Shown here: in pieces, positions 31,075 to 40,270 of the stretch
Position numbering within the stretch: the first letter of the stretch is position 1
Layout of the letters: the number at the start of each line of letters is the position of its first letter
Assembly (NCBI RefSeq): GCF_042659465.1
Contig: NZ_JBHSSW010000009.1
Span: 62,001 to 126,000 of the forward strand
Direction: 5' to 3'
From: Ponticaulis profundi
GTDB taxonomy: Bacteria > Pseudomonadota > Alphaproteobacteria > Caulobacterales > Hyphomonadaceae
Length of the DNA: 64,000 nucleotides
The notes under the pieces: generated by a model
The model's input: only the letters and a program-made list of their open reading frames with translations
The model's database searches: none
What the model was told of the DNA's origin: nothing
Program-made: the position numbers and the translations under genes

Positions 31075-33933
31075 ATGACTGATCTAGCTCCTGCGACCTC
31101 CGAAGATCCCACGTCCAAGCCCGCAAAGCGTGCGAAGCTGAAACCCTGGAACATCGAATCCGTCATGGATACGCGAAAGCTCCGGGTTCAGCTGCAGGCT
31201 GCCGCGATGGATCACATGCAGGACCAGAAGGCGATGCGCAGCCGCGCCATGGATCTGATGCATGGCGCCCTGTTCCGAGGTCGCATGATTGCACAGGAGC
31301 GCCTGAATGAAGGCGCTGACGGTCTGGATACCGCGCGCCTGCTCGCTGCGGTTCAGAATGAAGTCATTTCCACCCTGTTCGATTTCACGACGAATTACGT
31401 TTTTGGCGAGCGCAATCTCACATCCGGTGAGCGTCTCGCCGTGCTCGCGGTGGGCGGCTATGGCCGCAATGTGCTGGCGCCTTCTTCCGATATCGACCTG
31501 CTTTTCCTGCGCAATTACAAGGAAACGCCATGGGCGGAGAGCGTCATTGAGTACATGCTCTATATGCTCTGGGATATGGGCCTGAAAGTCGGCCATGCCT
31601 TCCGTACTGTGGACGAATGCATTCGCCTCGCCAAAGAAGACCTGAACACCGAGACAGCCCTGCTGGACGCGCGCTATCTGGCCGGTGATGAAAGCATCGC
31701 GAAAAACCTGTTCGATCGGTATCATTCAGATCTGGTGCAGGGGCGCGCCTCTCAATTCATCGCAGCCAAGCTGAACGAGCGTGATAAACGCCATAAAAAA
31801 CAGGGCGACACCCGCTATGTCGTGGAGCCGAATGTCAAGGAAGGCAAAGGCGGTCTGCGTGATCTCCAGACCCTGTTCTGGCTGGTCCGTCACACCTATG
31901 GCGGCGATACGCTGGAAGATATTCTGTCTCACCGGGAGGTCTTCACCGAAGAAGAAGCCCGCATTTTCCGCAAGGCTGGCATGTTCCTCTGGGCTGTGCG
32001 TTGCCACATCCACTATCTGACTGGACGCCCGGAAGAACGGCTCAGCTTCGATCTTCAGCCGGAAATCGCCAAGCGCATGGGCTTTGAAGACGAAGGCTCA
32101 CGTCTGGGCGTTGAACGCTTCATGAAGCAATACTTCCTGGAAACAAAAGCCGTCGGTGCCCTGACCCGCATCCTCTGTGCCAAGCTTGAAGCCGATCAGC
32201 AAAAGTCCAAGGCTGGCGGACTGCTCGACTTTTTCGGCCTGAAAAACGAGCTTAGAATTGATCAGCCGGGCTTCAAGGTCGTCTCCGGGCGTCTTTCAAT
32301 CGAGGATCAGGCTTTCTTCTTTCTGAACCCGGTCGAAATGCTGCGCCTGTTCGTTCTGGCCGAAAAGCACCAGATCGACATTCACCCCTACGCACTGTCT
32401 GCGGTCACCCGGTCGCGCAGCTATTTCTCGTCCAAGCATCGCGAATCCCCGGAAGCCCGCGAGATGTTCCTGCATCTGCTGCTGGATACAAAAGATCCAG
32501 GACCGGTTCTGCGCATGATGAATGAAGCCGATCTTCTGGGACAGATGGTGCCGGAATTCGGTGAAATCGTCTCACAGACCCAGTTCAACATGTATCATCA
32601 CTTCACCGTGGATGAGCACACCCTGCAGGCTGTCGAAGCGATTGCCGAAATGGAACGCGGCGACAAATGCGATATTTTCCCGCTTGGCTGCGAGCTGTTC
32701 CCGCAAATCAAACACAAACGCGCGCTATACCTCGCCATGCTGCTTCACGACACCGGCAAGGGTCTTGGCGATCAGCAGGTCGAAGGCGCAATCACCGCCA
32801 AACGCGCATCCAGACGCCTCGGCCTGGATGAAGCCGAAGCAGATCTGATTGCCTGGCTCGTCGGCAACCATCTGGAGATGTCTGACTGCGCACAAAAGCG
32901 CGATATTTCCGATCCGCGTACGATTTCCCAGTTTGCTGAACGTGTTGGCACACTCGAACGCCTGCAATTGTTGCTCATTCTGACCGTTGCCGATATCCGC
33001 GCTGTCGGGCCAGATGTCTGGAATGGCTGGAAGGGCCAGCTGCTGCGAGAGCTTTACACGGCGACAGCCGCTGCGCTGGAAAGCGATCACGTCAAAGAGC
33101 AGGAAGTCGCCGTCGATCTTGACCAACGGGCTGCGGAAACACGCAACGCGCTGGTCGCACGCAAGGGCGATCTGCCGCCACGCCTGCAACAAATGGATTC
33201 AGCTTACTGGACCTCTCAGCCAGACGTTCAGCTGGACTGGCATGTCGATGAACTTCGCGACGCACAGGGCGAAATGGTCGTGACCTGCCGTGTCAGTCCT
33301 GATTCCGGTGCCGTTGAGCTCTTCATTGCCGCGAAGGACCGCGAAAAGCTGTTTGCCGATATCGTTGGCGCCATCACGGATGAAGGCGCCACAATCGCAA
33401 CCGCGCAGATCTTCACCGGTAAAGCGGGCGGGGTTATCGACCTCTTCGTGCTTCAGGATGATGAAGGCCGCGCATTTGCCTTTGGTGAAAAATCACGGCT
33501 CGACCGCCTGTCTGCCAAAGTCGCAGACGCCATCGAAAAGGGACATGTGCCGACCAAACTCGCAAAACCGTTCCGCGCCGGTCGCGAAGCGGTGTTTGTG
33601 GTCGATCCGGACATCATTTTCGACAATCAGGGCTCTGCAGATTACACCATTCTGGAGATCACCGGCAAAGAGCGACCTGGCCTGCTGTTCGATATTGCGA
33701 ATGCGATTGCAAAACGCGACATCCGTCTGAATTCGGCCCATGCCGGAGCATATGGCGAACGTATTCATGACACTTTTTACGTGCAGTCACACGACGGCAC
33801 GAAACTGACGGATGGCGACCTGACCGAAAGCCTCGCGACGGATCTTCTCGAGATTCTGAGCCGGGATTCCGATCTCGCACCAAGAACGCCAGCCAGAGTG
33901 CTTGCGCAGGCGCGGTCTGCGGAAAGTTTCTAA
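31075..33933 (+). CDS. glnD: Bifunctional uridylyltransferase/uridylyl-removing enzyme GlnD
   Basis: GlnD senses glutamine and adds or removes UMP on PII proteins, setting nitrogen metabolism. The 952-residue protein has the nucleotidyltransferase motif GGYGRNVLAPSSDIDLLFL at about 127-145, the GlnD-PII linker domain with EPNVKEGKGGLRDLQTLFW, an HD hydrolase domain (LLHDTGKG, near 556; LVGNHLEMS) and two C-terminal ACT domains (about 735-815 and 860-935, TGKERPGLLFDIANAI). It lies 43 bp after mutS. Confidence 0.97.
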   Translation: MTDLAPATSEDPTSKPAKRAKLKPWNIESVMDTRKLRVQLQAAAMDHMQDQKAMRSRAMDLMHGALFRGRMIAQERLNEGADGLDTARLLAAVQNEVISTLFDFTTNYVFGERNLTSGERLAVLAVGGYGRNVLAPSSDIDLLFLRNYKETPWAESVIEYMLYMLWDMGLKVGHAFRTVDECIRLAKEDLNTETALLDARYLAGDESIAKNLFDRYHSDLVQGRASQFIAAKLNERDKRHKKQGDTRYVVEPNVKEGKGGLRDLQTLFWLVRHTYGGDTLEDILSHREVFTEEEARIFRKAGMFLWAVRCHIHYLTGRPEERLSFDLQPEIAKRMGFEDEGSRLGVERFMKQYFLETKAVGALTRILCAKLEADQQKSKAGGLLDFFGLKNELRIDQPGFKVVSGRLSIEDQAFFFLNPVEMLRLFVLAEKHQIDIHPYALSAVTRSRSYFSSKHRESPEAREMFLHLLLDTKDPGPVLRMMNEADLLGQMVPEFGEIVSQTQFNMYHHFTVDEHTLQAVEAIAEMERGDKCDIFPLGCELFPQIKHKRALYLAMLLHDTGKGLGDQQVEGAITAKRASRRLGLDEAEADLIAWLVGNHLEMSDCAQKRDISDPRTISQFAERVGTLERLQLLLILTVADIRAVGPDVWNGWKGQLLRELYTATAAALESDHVKEQEVAVDLDQRAAETRNALVARKGDLPPRLQQMDSAYWTSQPDVQLDWHVDELRDAQGEMVVTCRVSPDSGAVELFIAAKDREKLFADIVGAITDEGATIATAQIFTGKAGGVIDLFVLQDDEGRAFAFGEKSRLDRLSAKVADAIEKGHVPTKLAKPFRAGREAVFVVDPDIIFDNQGSADYTILEITGKERPGLLFDIANAIAKRDIRLNSAHAGAYGERIHDTFYVQSHDGTKLTDGDLTESLATDLLEILSRDSDLAPRTPARVLAQARSAESF

Positions 33934-33963
33934 GCCTTCGGGTCTTGGGGGAGACAAGTCTAG

Positions 33964-35532
33964 GTGAGCCTGATCAGAAACACGCTCGTGCAATCGAGTC
34001 TGACCCTTGTCAGCCGGGCACTGGGCTTCCTTCGCGATGTTCTGCTGGCGGCGCGCATTGGTGCTGGTCCCATTGGCGATGCCTGGGCGACGGCTCTGAT
34101 GTTTCCCAATCTGTTTCGCCGGATCTTCGCCGAGGGGGCATTCGCCTCCGCCTTTGTTCCGACCTATGCACGGACGCTGGAGGCCGAAGGCGAAGAAGCG
34201 GCGGCCAAAGTCGCAAGCGAGGCCATGCGTGTCCTGTTTGCGATCACCGCTGGTCTGACCATTCTGGCGCAGCTTGCCATGCCCTGGCTCCTGCTGCTTG
34301 TGCATGGCGGCCAGGCCGATGACCGGGAAAACTTCGAACTCGCCATCCTTCTGACGCGGATCACCATGCCGTATCTGACCTGCATGTCGATTGCAGCGCT
34401 CTTATCGGGTGTTCTGAACTCAGCGGGTCGATTTCTTCTGTCAGCGGCCGCTCCGACCCTTCTCAATATCTGCCTGATCGCATCGGCATTTGTCAGCGTC
34501 TCACCGGTTGTTACGGCGCAGGCGGCATCCGTCGCAACACTGATTGCCGGCTTGCTGCAAATGCTGCTGCTTGCCTGGGGTGTGCGACGTCAGAAGGTCA
34601 ATCTGTCTCTCATCGGCTGGCCCCGCATAACGCCGGGCGTCAGGCGCGTCTTTGCCCTCGCAATTCCCGGCACGATCGCGGCGAGCGGCACCCAGATCAA
34701 CATCATTGTCAGCCAGTCCCTCGCCAGTTTTGAAGTCGGCGCCAAATCCTGGCTCTATTATGCTGACCGGCTCTATCAATTGCCGCTGGGTCTGGTCGGC
34801 GTTGCGGTGGGTGTCGCCATTTTGCCCGCCTTGTCACGCGCCGCCCGCGCGGCAGACATAGATCGAAGCCGCGCCACCATGGATGAAGGGATCGGTCTTG
34901 CGCTCGCCCTCACCTTCCCTGCCGCAGCCGCCCTGCTGGCAGCCCCGGTCTTCCTGATCGAAGGCTTTTTCGCGCGCGGCGCCTTTGAACTGATCGATGC
35001 CGAGTATTCAGCGCTGGCCCTTTTCCATTATGCTTGGGGCGTGCCGGCCTTTGTGCTGATCAAGGTGTTTGCGCCAGCCTATTTTGCGCATGAAGACACC
35101 AAGACGCCGATGGCCTATGCGCTGACATCTGTGGCGATCAATACGGTGCTCGGCGCCGGGCTCTTCTTCTGGCTGTCCTCAGTCGGTCGTCCAGGCTTTC
35201 CCGGCCTTGCCATCGCCACCAGTGTCGCTGCCTGGGTGAATGCCATCCTGCTGTTTGGCGGGATGCTCCGAAAAGGCTGGTATCGTCCGGGTGCAAAATT
35301 GCTCTCGCGCCTTTTGCGAAGCCTGATTGCGAGCGGCCTTATGGCAGGTGCCCTGCTCTTTCTGCTGCAGCATGTCGATACGATCCGCGCCATCACGATC
35401 GACAGCCGGATTTTTGTCACCATGCTCGTCATTTTGCTCGGCATGGCCATCTATGCTGTCGCCGCCATTTTGACCGGGGCAATTCGTCTCGGCGAAATTA
35501 AGGGACTAGTCCGACGGCGCGCGGTCGAGTAG
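33964..35532 (+). CDS. murJ: Lipid II flippase MurJ
   Basis: MurJ moves lipid II across the inner membrane for peptidoglycan synthesis. The 522-residue protein starts with the family signature SSLTLVSRALGFLRDVLLAARIGAGPIGDAWATALMFPNLFRRIFAEGAFASAFVP and has about 14 membrane segments. The GTG start has GGGGGAG about 10 nt upstream. It is followed by trpS after only 9 nt, a conserved alphaproteobacterial order. Confidence 0.95.
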   Translation: MSLIRNTLVQSSLTLVSRALGFLRDVLLAARIGAGPIGDAWATALMFPNLFRRIFAEGAFASAFVPTYARTLEAEGEEAAAKVASEAMRVLFAITAGLTILAQLAMPWLLLLVHGGQADDRENFELAILLTRITMPYLTCMSIAALLSGVLNSAGRFLLSAAAPTLLNICLIASAFVSVSPVVTAQAASVATLIAGLLQMLLLAWGVRRQKVNLSLIGWPRITPGVRRVFALAIPGTIAASGTQINIIVSQSLASFEVGAKSWLYYADRLYQLPLGLVGVAVGVAILPALSRAARAADIDRSRATMDEGIGLALALTFPAAAALLAAPVFLIEGFFARGAFELIDAEYSALALFHYAWGVPAFVLIKVFAPAYFAHEDTKTPMAYALTSVAINTVLGAGLFFWLSSVGRPGFPGLAIATSVAAWVNAILLFGGMLRKGWYRPGAKLLSRLLRSLIASGLMAGALLFLLQHVDTIRAITIDSRIFVTMLVILLGMAIYAVAAILTGAIRLGEIKGLVRRRAVE

Positions 35533-35541
35533 AGGATCGCC

Positions 35542-36576
35542 ATGACACAAGAAACTGCATCCTATAGCGGCCCGGAACGGGTCTTTTCTGGCATTCAGCC
35601 AACAGGAAACCTGCACCTTGGCAATTATCTTGGCGCTCTGATCAAGTTCGTTGCCCTGCAGGAAAGCCATGATTGTGTGTTTAGTGTGGTCGACCTGCAC
35701 GCCATCACCATGCCTCAGGAACCGGGCGCTCTGATCAATCAGACCCGCCAGATCGCCGCCGCCTTTCTGGCCGCCGGAATCGATCCTGACAAATCCGTGG
35801 TGTTTGCGCAGTCTTCCGTCCGCGCCCACACAGAACTGACATGGTATTTCAACTGTGTGGCACGCATGGGCTGGCTGGAACGCATGACGCAGTTCAAGGA
35901 AAAGGCTGGCAAGGACAAGGAACGCGCCAGCGTTGGCCTGTTCGATTATCCTGTGCTCCAGGCGGCAGACATTCTCGCCTATAAGGCAACGCACGTGCCT
36001 GTCGGTGAAGACCAGAAGCAGCATCTGGAACTCTCTCGCGATATCGCTGAGCGCTTTAACCGCGAATATGACCGTCCCGGCTTCTTCCCGCAGCCAGAAC
36101 CCCTGATTCAGGGACCGGGCGCACGCATTATGAGCCTGAAAGACGGTTCGAAGAAAATGTCGAAGTCTGACCCGTCTGATCTTTCGCGGATCAATCTGAC
36201 AGACGATGCCGACACCATGGCGCGCAAGATCAAAAAGGCAAAAACCGATCCGGAACCTTTGCCGGAAACGCTGGACGAGCTGAAAACGCGCCCCGAAGCC
36301 GAGAATCTTGTTGGCATTTATGCGGCGCTGTCCGGTGAAACCAGCGAGGCTGTGCTTGCGCGATTTGCAGGGCAGGGCTTTGGCGTCTTCAAACCGGCTT
36401 TGTCGGAAGTCGTCGTGGAAAGCCTCGCGCCCGTCACGCAGAAATACAATGAGTGGCTGGCAGCCCCCGGTGACATTGACGCGGTACTCGCCAAGGGCGC
36501 GGAACGCGCCACGGCGATCGCAGAACCGGTCATGGAAGAAGTCCGCGACATTATCGGGTTTTGGAAAGCCGGATAA
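35542..36576 (+). CDS. trpS: Tryptophanyl-tRNA synthetase
   Basis: TrpS charges tRNA-Trp. The 344-residue protein has the HIGH-type motif [14 protein letters not shown] near the N-terminus, the KMSKS motif in [13 protein letters not shown], and the class Ic signature [27 protein letters not shown] (here with ADILAY). The usual length for bacterial TrpS is about 330-350. It is the last gene of the mutS-glnD-murJ-trpS run. Confidence 0.97.
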   Translation: [344 protein letters not shown]

Positions 36577-36624
36577 GTCGTTAGCCTGCCAGAGGCACCA
36601 AACCAGAGAAGAAAGGGCATACAC

Positions 36625-37128
36625 ATGTATCGTAGCCTGATGACGGGAATGGCGCTTCTGGCGCTCGCAGCATGTGGCGGGGAAAGCCCGCCGCCAACAG
36701 GCGCCGCAACAACGACGCCTGCAGAAACAAGCGCCACCAACAGCGACATGGCCAGCGCCTTCGCGATTGAGGATGCCTATATCCGCATGCCGCTTGCCGG
36801 CAGCGACAAAACCGCAGCGTATTTCACCCTCACATCCTCTGCTGATACGATGGCATTCCTCATTGATGCATCGACACCAGCCGCTGAAACCGCCGAACTG
36901 CATACGCACACTCATGAAAATGGCATGATGGCGATGCGCAAAGCCGATCTGTTCGAGATCCCGGCAAATGGCGTGCTGGAACTGCGCCCTATGGGCAATC
37001 ACCTCATGCTCTTTGGCGTTGATTCCACATTGGCGGATGGCGACCTTGTGTCCCTGACGCTCGTGATCAGCGTAGACGGCGAACCGGTGGTCAAAACCAT
37101 TGACGTGCCGGTCAAACCACTCGGCTAG
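36625..37128 (+). CDS. PCu(A)C copper-chaperone lipoprotein
   Basis: The 167-residue product has a lipoprotein signal (MYRSLMTGMALLALAACGG, Cys17), a low-complexity Thr/Ala linker and a cupredoxin-like domain from about residue 46 (AFAIEDAYIRMPLAGSDKTAAYFTL). The copper ligands of the H(M)-x10-M-x21-HxM type are visible as HTHTHENGMMAM and GNHLML. PCu(A)C proteins deliver Cu(I) to cytochrome oxidase in the periplasm. No oxidase gene is nearby. A long imperfect hairpin follows. Confidence 0.88.
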   Translation: MYRSLMTGMALLALAACGGESPPPTGAATTTPAETSATNSDMASAFAIEDAYIRMPLAGSDKTAAYFTLTSSADTMAFLIDASTPAAETAELHTHTHENGMMAMRKADLFEIPANGVLELRPMGNHLMLFGVDSTLADGDLVSLTLVISVDGEPVVKTIDVPVKPLG

Positions 37129-37136
37129 TCCTTTGG

Positions 37137-37184
37137 ATGCCTGATACATCAGGATCGGAATATCCGAGCCAGATGGTCAGGCAT
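37137..37184 (+). terminator. Long imperfect hairpin after the copper-chaperone gene
   Basis: ATGCCTGA/TCAGGCAT (8 bp), CATC/GATG (4 bp) and TCGGA/TCCGA (5 bp, loop ATA) nest on one axis with two small internal loops. TGATTTTCC follows, a weak T-tract. It begins 8 nt after the stop. A terminator is likely; an RNA processing or protein-binding site is possible. Confidence 0.5.
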
Positions 37185-37233
37185 TGATTTTCCGGCCTTT
37201 GCGCGCCATGTGACGACTCAAGGAGCCACACAC

Positions 37234-37812
37234 ATGTTTATTCAGACCGAAGCGACACCCAATCCGGAAACCCTGAAATTTCTTCCGGGCCAGACGGTTC
37301 TGGAAGCCGGGACACGCGATTATGCCGGCGAGAGCGAGGCAACCGACTCGCTGCTGGCACGCAATCTGTTTCAGGTGAACGGCGTCGCACGCGTTTTTCT
37401 TGGCGCGGACTTCATTTCCATCACCAAATCCGGCGATGCGGACTGGAAACACGTCAAACCCATGACGCTCGCAGCGATCATGGACCATTACACAGCAGGT
37501 CTGCCGGTGCTGGACGCTGGCATGACTGCCGGAGCGTCGTCCCTCGGAGACGAAATCGTCTATGAAGGCGATGCTGCCGAAATCGTTGAAGAGATCAAAG
37601 AGCTGATCGAAACACGCGTTCGTCCGGCCGTTGCGCAGGACGGCGGCGATATTGTTTTTGATCGTTTCGATCCCGAAACGGGTCTCGTCACCCTGCATAT
37701 GCGCGGGGCCTGTGCGGGCTGCCCATCCTCAACGATGACGCTGAAGCAGGGCATTGAGAACATGCTCCGCCACTATGTTCCGGAAGTTACAGGCGTCGAA
37801 GCTGCGCTTTAG
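37234..37812 (+). CDS. nfuA: NfuA/NifU-type Fe-S carrier protein
   Basis: The 192-residue protein carries an N-terminal Nfu domain (MFIQTEATPNPETLKFLPG to about 88) and a C-terminal NifU-like domain with the cluster-binding pair C160-AG-C163 (GACAGCPSSTMTLKQGIENML). Such proteins transfer 4Fe-4S clusters to target enzymes. ATG 37234 has AAGGAG 9 nt upstream; the frame reaches 37210 but lacks a ribosome site there. MiaB, HemW and Nth encoded in this window are possible clients. Confidence 0.95.
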   Translation: MFIQTEATPNPETLKFLPGQTVLEAGTRDYAGESEATDSLLARNLFQVNGVARVFLGADFISITKSGDADWKHVKPMTLAAIMDHYTAGLPVLDAGMTAGASSLGDEIVYEGDAAEIVEEIKELIETRVRPAVAQDGGDIVFDRFDPETGLVTLHMRGACAGCPSSTMTLKQGIENMLRHYVPEVTGVEAAL

Positions 37813-37848
37813 GCGTCGCGAAGCCGAAAAGAAAAAGGATAGCGGGCC

Positions 37849-38451
37849 ATGGCGCCACCTCTGTCTGAGATCGCTCAGGATCAGATTTTCCGCAAAGCCC
37901 GCTCCCACAATGCCTGGCGCGCCGAGGACATTCCGGACACGCTGATCCGGCAGACCTATGATCTGGCGAAATTCGGCCCGACCAGCGCGAATACGAGCCC
38001 GGCGCGATTTGTCTTCATTCATTCAGCTGAGGCGAAGGAACGTCTTCTGCCACTGGTTTCGGAAACCAATCGCGAGAAGACAAAAGCCGCCCCCTGGACG
38101 GTGATCATCGCGCATGATCTCAATTTTCCGGAAAAAATCCCGGAGCTCTTTCCCCACAATCCCGGCGCAAAAGACTGGTTCAAGGACCCGATGCTGCGCG
38201 CGGAAACAGCCTTTCGGAATGGAACGCTGCAAGGCGCCTACTTCATGATGGCCGCGCGCATGATGGGACTCGATTGCGGGCCCATGTCCGGCTTTGATCG
38301 CGCGGGTGTCGATAAGGAATTTTTCCTCGACACACCGGAAACCGAGTTATGGACGACAAATTTCCTCTGTAATCTTGGCTTTGGTGACGAAACCGGCCTG
38401 TTCGAGCGCTCGCCAAGACTGGATTTCGAGACAGCTTGTCAGATACTCTGA
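37849..38451 (+). CDS. RutE/HadB-type nitroreductase (malonic semialdehyde reductase-like)
   Basis: The 200-residue protein belongs to the nitroreductase superfamily of FMN oxidoreductases. Its motifs (FRKARSHNAWRAEDIPD, AKFGPTSANTSPARFVFIHS, GAYFMMAARMMGLDCGPMSGFD) match E. coli RutE (malonic semialdehyde reductase) and relatives. No other rut gene is nearby, so the substrate here is open. The tsaB ATG lies 4 nt after its stop, so both are probably co-transcribed. Confidence 0.87.
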   Translation: MAPPLSEIAQDQIFRKARSHNAWRAEDIPDTLIRQTYDLAKFGPTSANTSPARFVFIHSAEAKERLLPLVSETNREKTKAAPWTVIIAHDLNFPEKIPELFPHNPGAKDWFKDPMLRAETAFRNGTLQGAYFMMAARMMGLDCGPMSGFDRAGVDKEFFLDTPETELWTTNFLCNLGFGDETGLFERSPRLDFETACQIL

Positions 38452-38455
38452 TCAC

Positions 38456-39124
38456 ATGATCTGTCTTGCCATTCATACAGCCGGCGCAAGCTGCGATGTT
38501 GCCATTCTGCGCGGCGACGCCTGCATTGGCGCGGCAAGTCAGCCCATGAAACGCGGCCATGATCAGGCTTTGCCGGTCCTCACGCAGGCGGTGCTCAAGG
38601 AAGCGGGCATGTCTGTGACGGATCTGGACCGCATCGCCGTTTGCACAGGACCCGGCAGCTTTACCGGCATACGCGTCGGCGTCGCCTTTGCCAGAGGTCT
38701 GGCGCTCGCCAATGACTTGCAGGCCGTCGGCGTCACCAGCCTTGAAGCGCTAGCCGCACAATCCGGCACCCGGCCCGCAATTGCCGTCATCCCGGCAAAA
38801 CAACGCCTTCCGGACCTAACCTTCTGGGTGCAGGGCTTTGCAATGGATGATTTTCCGGTGCCGGAAGAAGTCGGCCTTGATCAGCTGCAATCATTCGCAG
38901 AAGAAAACCCGGCTTTTGCTTTCCTCTGCGAGGCCGCAAAAGCCGACCATACACGCAGCCACCTGACCATGGTTTCAGACTGGATTGAGGTTTCGACCGG
39001 GGCCGAGGCCGTTGCCCGCTACGCCATCGCTCTGCCAAACGGCACGCTACCCAACGCCAAACCGGTCTATGCCCGCGAGCCGGATGCTATTCCAGCCAAA
39101 AAGATCAATGTTTCAGGTCAGTAA
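38456..39124 (+). CDS. tsaB: TsaB, t6A tRNA modification subunit
   Basis: TsaB forms the TsaBDE complex that makes N6-threonylcarbamoyladenosine at A37 of ANN-decoding tRNAs. The 222-residue product starts MICLAIHTAGASCDVAILRG (ASKHA fold) and contains AVCTGPGSFTGIRVGVAFARGLALA, the TsaB signature. ATG 38456 is chosen since it gives the conserved N-terminus. Overlap with rimI by 17 nt mirrors the frequent tsaB-rimI pairing. Confidence 0.94.
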   Translation: MICLAIHTAGASCDVAILRGDACIGAASQPMKRGHDQALPVLTQAVLKEAGMSVTDLDRIAVCTGPGSFTGIRVGVAFARGLALANDLQAVGVTSLEALAAQSGTRPAIAVIPAKQRLPDLTFWVQGFAMDDFPVPEEVGLDQLQSFAEENPAFAFLCEAAKADHTRSHLTMVSDWIEVSTGAEAVARYAIALPNGTLPNAKPVYAREPDAIPAKKINVSGQ

Positions 39125-39560
39125 TCTAAACCGCGAAGACGCGGAAGCCATCGCTGATATTCATGCGATGAGCCTTGAAGAAGCCTGGTCGGCAGATGCC
39201 ATCCGGGCGACGATTGATCAGGACGCATCGATCTGTCTGGGCATACAGACCGGTGATGTCTGGTCCGCGTTTCTGATCCTGCTGCCTGCTGTGGACGATG
39301 TGGAGCTGGCAACCATCGCGGTTCATCCCGATGCGCGCGGGCAAGGCATGGCGCGGTTTCTGATGATGGAGGCCATGGCCCATGCAAGGCAGGCTGGCTT
39401 TCAACGCATGCTGCTGGAGGTCGCTGCTGACAATGACGCCGCGATTTCGCTTTACCAGTCTCTTGGTTTTGGTGTGGACGGCACGCGCCCTGGCTATTAT
39501 TCACGGAAACATGCAGCGCGCGTCGACGCTCGACTGATGTCGATAAATTTATGCGTGTAA
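39108..39560 (+). CDS. rimI: RimI-like GNAT N-acetyltransferase
   Basis: RimI acetylates the N-terminal alanine of ribosomal protein S18. From ATG 39108 the product is 150 residues: MFQVSNLNREDAEAIADIH, motif A ATIAVHPDARGQGMARFLM (acetyl-CoA loop R-x2-G-x-A variant), and motif B AISLYQSLGFGVDGTRPGYYS. Other GNAT substrates are possible, but the overlap with tsaB supports rimI. fur follows after 61 bp. Confidence 0.9.
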   Translation: MFQVSNLNREDAEAIADIHAMSLEEAWSADAIRATIDQDASICLGIQTGDVWSAFLILLPAVDDVELATIAVHPDARGQGMARFLMMEAMAHARQAGFQRMLLEVAADNDAAISLYQSLGFGVDGTRPGYYSRKHAARVDARLMSINLCV

Positions 39561-39621
39561 CGGTTCTGGACCTTTCGGCCGGTTCGTTCCATAAACTGAG
39601 TCAATTGCTAGGGTTATCATC

Positions 39622-40038
39622 ATGAGCCGGATTGAAAAACTTTGCCAGGAACATGGTCTGCGTCTGACCGAGCAACGCCGCGTGATTGCACGCGTGTTGT
39701 CGGATGCCGATGATCACCCGGATGCAGAGGAACTGCACCGCCGGGCCGCCGCCATTGACCGCAATATTTCGCTCGCAACCGTGTATCGCACGGTCAAGCT
39801 TTTCGAAGAATCCGGCATTATTGAGCGCCATGATTTTCGCGACGGACGCTCACGCTTTGAAGAAGCTTCCGATGATCACCACGACCATCTGATCGACGTT
39901 CGCTCCGGTGATGTCATCGAATTCGTGAACGAAGAGATTGAGCGCCTACAGGTTGAGATTGCCCGCAAGCTTGGTTACCGGCTGGTGGATCACCGCCTCG
40001 AGCTTTATGGCGTCCCGCTCGCAGACGATGAGAAGTAA
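39622..40038 (+). CDS. fur: Fur-family metal-dependent repressor
   Basis: The 138-residue protein has the Fur winged helix (GLRLTEQRRVIARVLSDADDHPDAEELHRRAAAIDRNISLATVYRTVKLFEE) and the metal site region DDHHDHLIDVRSGDVIEF. The CxxC zinc-site cysteines of E. coli Fur are absent, which is usual for alphaproteobacterial Fur/Mur. It may repress iron or manganese genes; the palindrome at 4.4 kb is a candidate target. Overall placement after tsaB-rimI is common in alphaproteobacteria. Confidence 0.93.
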   Translation: MSRIEKLCQEHGLRLTEQRRVIARVLSDADDHPDAEELHRRAAAIDRNISLATVYRTVKLFEESGIIERHDFRDGRSRFEEASDDHHDHLIDVRSGDVIEFVNEEIERLQVEIARKLGYRLVDHRLELYGVPLADDEK

Positions 40039-40060
40039 ATCAGCGATCTGATTTTCCTTT
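40038..40060 (+). terminator. Weak hairpin overlapping the fur stop
   Basis: AATCAG-CGAT-CTGATT forms a 6-bp AT-rich stem followed by TTCCTTT. It fits a weak intrinsic terminator for fur. Confidence 0.4.
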
Positions 40061-40164
40061 CCACAACGTCCTGGCCGTACGCCATCTGCAGCGTCGACTC
40101 TTCACAATTGTAAAAATCGGTTGCGCGACACCCCCTCCTTATAGGATATGGGGCGTCTCATGCT

Positions 40165-40188
40165 GTCGGCCATCACGGTTTGGCTGAC
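40165..40188 (+). promoter_or_regulatory. Hairpin in the fur-miaB gap
   Basis: GTCGGCCA and TGGCTGAC pair over 8 bp (one G-T) around an 8-nt loop, about 80 nt before miaB. GCGTC (40153) could pair with GACGC (40186) instead. Both lie in a probable miaB leader; no known RNA family was recognised. Confidence 0.3.
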
Positions 40189-40270
40189 GCGAAGACCATA
40201 TGAGCCAGTTGCCCCCGACAATGCGCAGCGGCTCTAGCTCAATTTCCGATTTTCAGGCATAAGCCCGCTC

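Noticed and set aside
35506..37149. 547-codon open frame on the minus strand opposite trpS and the copper-chaperone gene
   Set aside because: Shadow frame across two well-supported genes; the composition is Arg/His/Cys-rich as expected from antisense of GC-rich coding sequence.
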